A stretch of 20,831 nt of DNA from contig JAEWYA010000065.1 in NCBI GenBank assembly GCA_023395775.1, positions 1 to 20,831 of the forward strand, read 5' to 3'. Position 1 is the first letter of the stretch. Each line of letters starts with the position of its first letter. The translations under genes were made by a program, and so were the position numbers. Of this stretch, positions 15,407 to 20,831 are shown piece by piece. This DNA comes from Bacillota bacterium (GTDB lineage Bacteria; Bacillota; Clostridia; Oscillospirales; Oscillospiraceae). The notes below the pieces were generated by a model. It worked only from the letters and a program-made list of their open reading frames with translations, was not told the DNA's origin and did not search any database.

Positions 15407-16750
15407 ATGGCTTTTCAGCAGCGATTGGAACAGGTGCAAAAGCAGGTCATGACGCAGGCGATGCTGCAGTCTCTGCACTGTTTACAGATGCCCTCCGTGG
15501 AACTGCGGGAGTTTCTTCAGGAGGCCGCTTTGTCCAACCCTCTTCTGGAGGTTGAAGACGCAGCCCACGACGGTCCGCAGCCGGAGACAATGGAGCCGGC
15601 TCCCGCCACGGACGTTCCCATCGAACGGCGCGAGCAGCTGATCTGGGACGGAAACGGCGCGGAATCGGATTTCACGTCCAGCCTGTCCCGACCCCAGACC
15701 TTCACCGAATATTTGACCGCCCAGCTGGGGCAGTCTGCGCCGCTGGACGGGCGGATGCTGTTTCTATGCCGCTATCTGGTGGGCTGCCTCAATTCCGCCG
15801 GGTATCTGGACTGTGAGCTTTCGGAGCTTGCGGAGGAGCTGAACGTCCCCGCATCGGAGTTGGAACAGGCGCTCTTTGCGGTGCAGGCGCTGGACCCGCC
15901 GGGCGTGGGCGCCCGGAGTCTGTCCGAGTGCCTGCTGCTTCAGCTGGCTCAGGGGAAAGAATTTACCGAGGTGAACATTCACCTCATCCGCTTCGGTCTT
16001 TCACTCCTGGCGGACAATGACTATGCGGGCCTGGCCCGGCTGCTGTCCGTCCGCCCGGCGGAGGCCCGGCGGGCCGGGGATGTGATTCGCGCCCTGAACC
16101 CCATTCCCTCCCGGGGATTCAGCTCTGAGCGCACTGCGGCAATGATTGCGCCGGAGGCCGTCGTCAGGCGGACGGGCGGCGGACTGGTCATTGAGATGAA
16201 CGAGGGGCTGGTCCCCCGGGTCTCCCTGAACCGGGAATACTGCGCTCTCGTGGGCGATCCCAACTGTCAGGAGGCCCAGCTTTATCTGAAAGAAAAGATG
16301 GCCGAGGCAAAAAATCTTATGAACAATCTGGAAAACCGGCACGAAACCCTGTTTCGCCTTCTCTCAGCCCTCGTCCGCAGCCAGGAGGGCTACTTCCTCC
16401 GCCGGGAGGACCTGCTGCCCATGACGATGGGACAGATGGCGGAGCAGCTTTCGCTGAACGTCTCCACCGTCAGCCGAGCGGTAAAGGACAAATACATCCA
16501 GTTCGACGGACGGGTTCTTCCCCTGCGGGCGCTGTTTTCCGCCGCGCTCCCCACGGGCGGCTCCGCCGAAGCAGCCCGTCGCCAGCTCCGCCGCTTTGTG
16601 GAATCCGAATCCCCGGAGCATCCTCTCTCCGATGAGGCTCTGGCTCAGGCGCTGGCCGGAGTTGGGCTCTCGCTGTCGCGCCGCACCGTGGCAAAATACC
16701 GGGGTGAATTGTCCATTCCCCCGGCTGCTCAGCGCCGCCGGAAAACATAG
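15407..16750 (+). CDS. rpoN: RNA polymerase sigma-54 factor
   Basis: A 447-residue sigma-54. Region I is Gln/Leu-rich (QQRLEQVQKQVMTQAMLQSL), the part touched by AAA+ activators; the core-binding region follows (about 75-290), and the C-terminal DNA-binding region ends with the RpoN box RRTVAKYR (residues 425-432), which reads the -24 element. ATG at 15407 has AAGGAGG 6 nt upstream. It is divergent from the symporter operon. Presence of rpoN beside a sigma-54 activator and a -24/-12 promoter argues that this locus is a major sigma-54 client. Clostridial genomes usually hold one rpoN, so it may also serve distant genes. Confidence 0.96.
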   Translation: MAFQQRLEQVQKQVMTQAMLQSLHCLQMPSVELREFLQEAALSNPLLEVEDAAHDGPQPETMEPAPATDVPIERREQLIWDGNGAESDFTSSLSRPQTFTEYLTAQLGQSAPLDGRMLFLCRYLVGCLNSAGYLDCELSELAEELNVPASELEQALFAVQALDPPGVGARSLSECLLLQLAQGKEFTEVNIHLIRFGLSLLADNDYAGLARLLSVRPAEARRAGDVIRALNPIPSRGFSSERTAAMIAPEAVVRRTGGGLVIEMNEGLVPRVSLNREYCALVGDPNCQEAQLYLKEKMAEAKNLMNNLENRHETLFRLLSALVRSQEGYFLRREDLLPMTMGQMAEQLSLNVSTVSRAVKDKYIQFDGRVLPLRALFSAALPTGGSAEAARRQLRRFVESESPEHPLSDEALAQALAGVGLSLSRRTVAKYRGELSIPPAAQRRRKT

Positions 16751-16772
16751 CGCTCCGTAGAAGGCGATTTGT

Positions 16773-16816
16773 AAAATAGGTTCAGGCCCTCCCTGTGGGG
16801 GGCCTGAACCTATTTT
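16773..16816. terminator. Bidirectional terminator between rpoN and the HAD gene
   Basis: A perfect 17-bp stem (16773-16789 with 16800-16816) beginning AAAATAGG and ending CCTATTTT, with a loop that closes further. It sits between convergent genes, 22 nt past the rpoN stop, and serves both strands. Confidence 0.85.
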
Positions 16817-16878
16817 CAGCAGCAGGGGCGTTTCTTCGCCGTGTGTGGCTCAAGCTCCTTTCCAGATTAATAGCCTCT

Positions 16879-17346
16879 TCAAGTTCGCAGGGTCGCCCGC
16901 AGGCGGTCCGGCTTCAGCAGTAGGTCCAGCGCATCGGCGGCGCTGGACACGGCCACGTCCGCGTGGGTCAGGAGCGCGGCGCAAAGGCCCTCCCCCTCCA
17001 ATACGGCAACCGAAAGGTCCGCCGCGTCAAACATCTGAATGTCGTTAAAGCCGTTTCCGAAACACACCGTACCTCCGGCAAGCGCCTTTACAATGCGCTC
17101 CTTGCACAGCGCCGCGCCCTCCCGGGGGAAAGTCTCCACCTCCACGCCCAGGGGACGGCACTCCGCCGCCACCGTGCCGTAGGTATCGGCGGTGAGAACA
17201 TGGATGGTCAGGTGTTCCTTTAATTGCAGGATGCGGCGGCGCACGCTCTCCAGCAGAGCACCGTCCACGGCGACGGTCCCGTTGTAATCCAAAACCAGAT
17301 GGTCCAGCTTCAAAGCCGGGCGGCCGGGGATGTCAATGGTCAGCAT
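16879..17346 (-). CDS. Small HAD-superfamily protein (COG4087-like soluble P-type ATPase relative)
   Basis: A 155-residue HAD-fold protein without a cap domain. Motif I is LVLDYNGTVAVDG, with the nucleophilic Asp but Asn instead of the usual second Asp two residues on; motif II VLTADT, and motif IV GNGFNDIQMFDAADLSVAV follow. This matches the compact group annotated as soluble P-type ATPase (COG4087), whose function is unclear. The start is the ATG at 17346, 10 nt after the oxidoreductase stop and without a strong ribosome binding site, so translation is probably coupled to the upstream gene. Specific substrate unknown. Confidence 0.82.
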   Translation of the reverse strand: MLTIDIPGRPALKLDHLVLDYNGTVAVDGALLESVRRRILQLKEHLTIHVLTADTYGTVAAECRPLGVEVETFPREGAALCKERIVKALAGGTVCFGNGFNDIQMFDAADLSVAVLEGEGLCAALLTHADVAVSSAADALDLLLKPDRLRATLRT

Positions 17347-17356
17347 AATCAATTCA

Positions 17357-17944
17357 TCAAAGGGTCTGCGCCAGCGCGGCCGCCCGTGCGCAGGCATCCG
17401 CCACAAGGGCTTCCACGTCTGCGCCGTCCAGGTCCAGGCCGTCCGCCGCCACACAGTCCAGTTCTCCGAAGCCGAAAAACTTCCGGATGGCCTGAAGATA
17501 AGGCACGGCCTGCTCCATGGGGTCGCCGGGGGCATACGCGGCGCCGCGGGTGGTGAGAAACACGCACCGCTCCGCCGTGCACAGGCCCTTCAGGCCCTCC
17601 TCTGTGCTGCGGAAGGTAACGCCCTCCACCGAAACGTTTTCAATATAAATTTTCAGCAGGGACGGGAAGCTCATGTCCCAAAAAGGCGCGGCGATCACCA
17701 CAAGCTCCGCCGCCGCCAGCTGCCGCGCCCGGTCGAATCGGGAGTCGTCGGTCTTTCCGGCTTGAAGCAGCGCCTCCCGTGCGGCAAAGAATTCACCGCT
17801 GAGAGGGCGCAGGTCCTCCCGCATCAGATTCACCGTGGTGACCTTCCATGTGTTCGGCAGCGCGGCAAAAAACGCCTCGGCCAGCTTCCGTGTGCGAGAC
17901 TGTCTGCCCCGGATGCAGCAGTCAATATACAGTGCCTGTTTCAA
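17357..17944 (-). CDS. Flavodoxin-fold NAD(P)H-dependent oxidoreductase (azoreductase/Flavodoxin_2 family)
   Basis: A 195-residue FMN-dependent reductase. The beta1-loop DCCIRGRQSRTRKLAEAF binds the FMN phosphate; APFWDMSFPSLLKIYIENVSVEGVTF is the classic AzoR/NQO segment, and FLTTRGAAY is the third FMN loop. It likely reduces quinones or similar compounds by two electrons in the cytoplasm. The start is taken as TTG at 17944 (encoding MKQALYIDCC) because AGGAGG lies 8 nt upstream and family members begin there; GTG 17977 or ATG 17971 have no properly spaced site. It is transcribed with the HAD gene from a good promoter at 18061-18033. Confidence 0.88.
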   Translation of the reverse strand: MKQALYIDCCIRGRQSRTRKLAEAFFAALPNTWKVTTVNLMREDLRPLSGEFFAAREALLQAGKTDDSRFDRARQLAAAELVVIAAPFWDMSFPSLLKIYIENVSVEGVTFRSTEEGLKGLCTAERCVFLTTRGAAYAPGDPMEQAVPYLQAIRKFFGFGELDCVAADGLDLDGADVEALVADACARAAALAQTL

Positions 17945-18032
17945 AAAGCTTCCTCCTGTTCTTCCGTTCATCTCCACCCTGAAAAGATGACTGCTCTCCC
18001 TGCTTTGGGAGGTTTTTCCTTATAATGATCAC

Positions 18033-18061
18033 AGTATACAGTCCCCGAAAAGCATCGTCAA
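18033..18061 (-). promoter_or_regulatory. sigma-A promoter of the oxidoreductase-HAD operon
   Basis: On the minus strand TTGACG (18061-18056), a 17-nt spacer, TATACT (18038-18033). The leader to the TTG start is about 80 nt. Confidence 0.7.
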
Positions 18062-18231
18062 GTGCGCGGCCCACCGCGTCCTTGTTTGTGCGCTCACCAG
18101 AAATAAATGTTTTTCATATGAAAACGGTTTCAAAGCGTATGTAAATTGCACAAAGTTTTTTTGTGGAAACTGCCGGTTTTAGAAAAAGCCATGAAATCCG
18201 CCCGTCCACCGGACCGAATCCCTGAAAAGCG
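18062..18231. other. Regulatory intergenic stretch between the oxidoreductase and glnA promoters
   Basis: No gene is seen here. It holds a 14-bp perfect palindrome TTTTCATATGAAAA (18111-18124), overlapping a cre-like operator (18118-18133), and a CACAAA-N5-TTTGTG inverted repeat (18149-18165). Confidence 0.5.
18118..18133. promoter_or_regulatory. cre-like operator (CcpA/LacI family)
   Basis: ATGAAAACGGTTTCAA matches every fixed position of the catabolite-response consensus WTGNAANCGNWNNCWW. It lies about 140 bp upstream of the glnA start point and about 100 bp upstream of the oxidoreductase start point, so the controlled gene is uncertain. Confidence 0.5.
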
Positions 18232-18260
18232 TTGACAATACGGCCTTTCAACATTATAAT
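18232..18260 (+). promoter_or_regulatory. Consensus sigma-A promoter of glnA
   Basis: TTGACA (18232-18237), exactly 17 nt, TATAAT (18255-18260): a perfect vegetative promoter. Start point near 18264-18268. Such a strong promoter needs downstream control, which the attenuator immediately after it appears to supply. Confidence 0.9.
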
Positions 18261-18269
18261 TTCACGCAA

Positions 18270-18317
18270 GAGAGTGCAACGGGGCCCCCTCAAAGGTTTC
18301 GTTGCGCCCTTTTTTTA
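18270..18317 (+). promoter_or_regulatory. glnA leader attenuator with ANTAR-type hairpin
   Basis: An intrinsic terminator is formed by GTGCAACG (18274-18281) and CGTTGCGC (18300-18307, one G-U), followed by eight T (18310-18317). It begins only a few nt after the transcription start and about 80 nt before the glnA ATG. A competing hairpin pairs 18270-18277 with 18284-18291 (two mismatches) and exposes the hexaloop AACGGG, with A1 and G4 as in ANTAR targets. The two structures share bases 18274-18281, so they exclude each other. An ANTAR protein is encoded after glnA. The terminator is clear; the antiterminator is inference. Confidence 0.7.
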
Positions 18318-18396
18318 CCAGCCGCTTTATTGCGTTATTGTGTTAAACAAAATGGAATGAAAAATCACAGGCTTCCAGCCGAAAGGAGACTGTTAA

Positions 18397-19728
18397 ATGA
18401 GCAGGTACAGCAAGGAAGACATCCTCCGCATGGTACGCGACGAGGATATCCAATTCATTCGGATGCAGTTCACAGACATCTTCGGTCAGATGAAAAACGT
18501 GGCCATCACCGCCTCGCAGATCGAACGGGCGCTGAACAATCAGATCATGCTGGACGGCAGCTCCATTGAGGGCTTCGTCCGCATTGAGGAGTCCGACCAG
18601 TACCTGTGGCCGGATCTGGACACCTTCGCGGTGCTGCCCTGGCGGCCCCAATACGGGAAGGTGGCCCGGCTGATCTGCGACGTCTACAACCCGGATGGCC
18701 TCCCCTTCCCGGGCGACCCGAGGAATGTGCTGAAACGGGCGGTAAAGCGGGCGTCGGATCTGGGTTTCACCTTTAACGTCGGACCGGAGGTGGAGTTTTT
18801 CCTGTTTCAGACCGACGACGAGGGCAACCCCACCACAGCCACCGCCGATCAGGCGGGGTACTTCGACCTGGGCCCTCTGGACCACGGCGAGGGGACCCGG
18901 CGGGAGATCTGTCTGACTCTGGAGGAGATGGGCTTTGAAATTGAGGCCAGCCACCACGAGGTCTCCGCTGGGCAGCATGAGATCGACATAAAGTACGCCG
19001 ACGCTATGAAGGCCGCCGATAACATCATGACCTTCAAGCTGGCGGTAAAAACGCTGGCCCAGAAAAACGGCCTCCACGCCACCTTTATGCCAAAGCCCGT
19101 CTTTGGCGCGGCAGGCAGCGGAATGCACGTGAATATGTCGCTGTTCCGAGACGGAAAAAACGCCTTTTACGATGAATCCGACCCCAGGAAGCTCTCCCCT
19201 TTGGCTTACCGCTTTATTGCCGGACTTCTTACCCACGCGCAGGGCTTTTGTGCGGTGACCAATCCGCTGGTGAACTCCTATAAGCGGCTGGTGTCGGGAT
19301 ACGAGGCCCCCTGCTGCCTTGCATGGTCATCCTCCAATCGCTCCGCGCTCATTCGCATTCCGGCTCCCCGGGGACAGGATACACGGTTAGAGTTGCGCAG
19401 TCCCGACCCCGCCTGCAATCCGTACCTGGCTTTTGCCGCGTGTCTGGCAGCGGGGCTGGACGGCATCGAGCGGAAATTGACTCCGCCGGAGGAAACTGCG
19501 GAAAACCTTTACACCATGGACGCAGAGAGTCTCCGCAGCCACGGCATCGCCAGCCTGCCCGATACGCTGGAGACCGCGATCTCCGCGCTGGAAGCGGACC
19601 GTGTCATCACCGACGCCCTGGGCCCCCACGTCACCGGTCAATACGTCACCGGCAAGCTGCGGGAATGGGACGAATACCGCTCGCAGGTCACGCCTTGGGA
19701 GCTGAGGAAGTATCTGGTCACGTATTGA
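18397..19728 (+). CDS. glnA: Glutamine synthetase, type I
   Basis: A 443-residue GSI-alpha glutamine synthetase, which makes glutamine from glutamate, ammonia and ATP as a dodecamer. Signatures: IQFIRMQFTDIFGQMKNVAI, MLDGSSIEGFVRIEESD, the metal/glutamate site GPEVEFFLF, HHEVSAGQHEID, the ATP-site GSGMHVNMSLF, NPLVNSYKRLVSGYEAP, and RLELRSPDPACNPYLAFA. Its length and the lack of the adenylylation insert fit the alpha type of Firmicutes, which is feedback-inhibited rather than adenylylated. ATG at 18397 follows AAAGGAG. It is preceded by a strong promoter and an attenuator, and followed by the ANTAR gene and glutamate synthase, giving a GS-GOGAT ammonia-assimilation cluster. Confidence 0.98.
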   Translation: MSRYSKEDILRMVRDEDIQFIRMQFTDIFGQMKNVAITASQIERALNNQIMLDGSSIEGFVRIEESDQYLWPDLDTFAVLPWRPQYGKVARLICDVYNPDGLPFPGDPRNVLKRAVKRASDLGFTFNVGPEVEFFLFQTDDEGNPTTATADQAGYFDLGPLDHGEGTRREICLTLEEMGFEIEASHHEVSAGQHEIDIKYADAMKAADNIMTFKLAVKTLAQKNGLHATFMPKPVFGAAGSGMHVNMSLFRDGKNAFYDESDPRKLSPLAYRFIAGLLTHAQGFCAVTNPLVNSYKRLVSGYEAPCCLAWSSSNRSALIRIPAPRGQDTRLELRSPDPACNPYLAFAACLAAGLDGIERKLTPPEETAENLYTMDAESLRSHGIASLPDTLETAISALEADRVITDALGPHVTGQYVTGKLREWDEYRSQVTPWELRKYLVTY

Positions 19729-19877
19729 CGTCTCCCGCAATCCGCATCCAAAGCTAAAGGAGCGTGACAACCGCACTTTTTTCAACCATCCGCCGCGGCG
19801 CGGGCAAGCGCACGCAGGTTTGATTCTCGGGCACGGGAAATCGGATCAGCAGACAGCGCAGGACAGGGGGAGAGGTC

Positions 19878-20426
19878 ATGGACAGGATCATCGTCACATT
19901 TCCCAATGCGGAAGCGCAGCGGCGTATCGTAAAGCTGCTGGAAACCGACGGCTGTGCGCCGGATTGCTGCTGCGCGGCGGGGGCGGAGGCAATTCGCGCT
20001 GTCCGGAAGCTGGGCAGCGCCGTGATCGTCTGCGGGTTCCATCTGCGGGACATGACCGCAAACGACCTGGCCGCCTCTCTCCGGGATACCGCCGCGCTGC
20101 TGGTGGTATCCACCGCCGCGAATCTGGACTTCTGCGAGGGAGAAAATCTCTTTAAGCTGTCCACTCCCACCCATAGGGCGGACTTTTTCGCCTCACTGGA
20201 CCTGCTGCGAAGGTTCGAGGCCAAAAATTTCCGTCATCCCGCTCCGCCCCGTGGGGAGGAGGAACAGCGCCTTATCCGCCGCGCCAAGGAGCTGATGATG
20301 GACATCAACCGCATGACCGAGGCCGAAGCACACCGCTTTTTGCAGAAGCGGAGCATGGATACCGGCCTGAAGCTGACGGACACCGCGCGGCTGATCGTGG
20401 ATTCCTATACCCACGGAGCCGTCTGA
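19878..20426 (+). CDS. ANTAR-domain antiterminator (NitR-like)
   Basis: A 182-residue RNA-binding regulator. Residues 1-115 resemble a receiver domain but lack its chemistry: FP stands at positions 8-9 where the acidic pair belongs, and C52-G53 stand where the phosphoacceptor Asp belongs. Residues 127-176 form the three-helix ANTAR domain (RLIRRAKELMMDINRMTEAEAHRFLQKRSM ends with the usual QK-SM segment), which binds RNA hexaloop hairpins to prevent termination. ATG at 19878 follows GGGAGAGG. The place between glnA and glutamate synthase matches, from memory, nitR of solventogenic clostridia. Likely targets are the glnA leader and the hairpin before the next gene. Signal input is unknown, possibly glutamine. 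Confidence 0.88.
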   Translation: MDRIIVTFPNAEAQRRIVKLLETDGCAPDCCCAAGAEAIRAVRKLGSAVIVCGFHLRDMTANDLAASLRDTAALLVVSTAANLDFCEGENLFKLSTPTHRADFFASLDLLRRFEAKNFRHPAPPRGEEEQRLIRRAKELMMDINRMTEAEAHRFLQKRSMDTGLKLTDTARLIVDSYTHGAV

Positions 20427-20486
20427 CAAGCGTGTTCCAAGGCGGAGCCGACAACCCACGGATCATATTCTCTGCGAACGATTAAG

Positions 20487-20510
20487 GTCCCGACTGTGCG
20501 GGGCGTTTTT
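20487..20510 (+). promoter_or_regulatory. ANTAR-type hairpin / weak terminator before glutamate synthase
   Basis: Stem GTCCCG (20487-20492) with CGGGGC (20499-20504), one G-U pair, and hexaloop ACTGTG, which has the A1 and G4 of ANTAR targets. Five T follow (20506-20510), so it can also act as a terminator. The segment 20498-20505 is fully complementary to 20537-20544, allowing an alternative fold. Alternatively it is simply the terminator of the ANTAR gene. Confidence 0.5.
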
Positions 20511-20577
20511 GAATAACTGCCGCAGGGAGGACTTTCCGCCCCGCGGCAAATCTTATAATTGATAGGAGTTGTTTCCC

Positions 20578-20831
20578 ATGGATGACCCTCACCAGCAGCA
20601 TACACCTCTTTACGACCCACACATCGAACACGACGCCTGCGGCATTGGCGCCGTGGTAAGCCTGCGGGGTGAAAAAACCTGGCGGACGGTAGACGACGCG
20701 CTGAAAATCGTGGAAAAGCTGGAGCACCGCGCCGGCAAGGACGCCGCCGGCGAGACTGGCGACGGCGTGGGGCTGATGCTCCAGATTCCCCATAAGCTCA
20801 TGACGAAAGCAGCCGCCGCGGAGGGCTTCTC
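20578..20831 (+). CDS. gltB: Glutamate synthase large subunit (partial, N-terminus only)
   Basis: The first 84 residues of glutamate synthase (GOGAT), which transfers the glutamine amide to 2-oxoglutarate. The N-terminal propeptide MDDPHQQHTPLYDPHIEHDA is followed by CGIGAVVSL, where Cys21 becomes the N-terminal nucleophile of the class II glutaminase domain after propeptide cleavage; LEHRAGKDAAGETGDGVGL is also diagnostic. The gene continues beyond the right edge. ATG at 20578 follows GATAGGAG. TATAAT at 20554-20559 may be a -10 box but no good -35 is visible, so transcription may instead come through from glnA. Control by the upstream ANTAR-type hairpin is inferred. Confidence 0.95.
   Translation, partial: MDDPHQQHTPLYDPHIEHDACGIGAVVSLRGEKTWRTVDDALKIVEKLEHRAGKDAAGETGDGVGLMLQIPHKLMTKAAAAEGF

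Overview
The window looks like chromosome of a GC-rich, endospore-forming anaerobic Firmicute. The SCIFF peptide with its maturase, a SleC-type cortex-lytic protein and the clostridial glnA / ANTAR regulator / glutamate synthase order all point to Clostridia, and the GC-rich codon use suggests an Oscillospiraceae-type gut lineage (Oscillibacter/Dysosmobacter/Lawsonibacter-like). The lineage is inference from gene content, not a database match. I saw no mobile elements, CRISPR arrays, rRNA or tRNA genes.

Layout. (1) 1-3094: on the minus strand, scfA (SCIFF peptide) with a near-consensus promoter, a terminator-like hairpin, then scfB (radical SAM maturase, cut by the left edge). A SUV3-type RNA helicase is divergent on the plus strand. 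(2) 3204-5548, minus: a lipoprotein with an NTF2-like region, and a spore cortex-lytic SleC-like protein. (3) 5790-10466, minus: a five-gene operon pxpA - NRAMP-like transporter (ycsG type) - pxpB - pxpC - ycsI, for ATP-dependent opening of 5-oxoproline to glutamate. (4) 10735-15220, minus: Na+/solute symporter - histidine kinase - NtrC-type response regulator, joined by ATGA stop/start overlaps. (5) 15407-16750, plus: rpoN (sigma-54). (6) 16879-17944, minus: a flavodoxin-fold oxidoreductase and a small HAD protein. (7) 18397-20831, plus: glnA, an ANTAR antiterminator, and the start of the glutamate synthase large subunit (cut by the right edge).

How the parts work together. Regions 3-5 read as one circuit. 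A -24/-12 element (GG-N10-GC) lies 64-79 bases upstream of the pxpA start codon, and beyond it sit a perfect 15-bp palindrome and two 15-bp direct repeats 23 bp apart. The sigma-54 activator with an intact GAFTGA loop, its kinase, a co-translated symporter and rpoN itself are all adjacent. The simplest reading is that the symporter/kinase/regulator senses a substrate (perhaps 5-oxoproline or a related amino acid) and turns on pxpA-ycsI through sigma-54. The product, glutamate, is the substrate of GlnA and the product of glutamate synthase, encoded in region 7.

Region 7 carries its own RNA-level control. glnA has a perfect consensus sigma-A promoter followed at once by an intrinsic terminator. 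A competing hairpin there has a six-base loop with A at 1 and G at 4, the mark of ANTAR targets. A second hairpin with the same loop signature precedes the glutamate synthase gene, and an ANTAR protein is encoded between the two. A cre-like operator lies between glnA and the divergent oxidoreductase.
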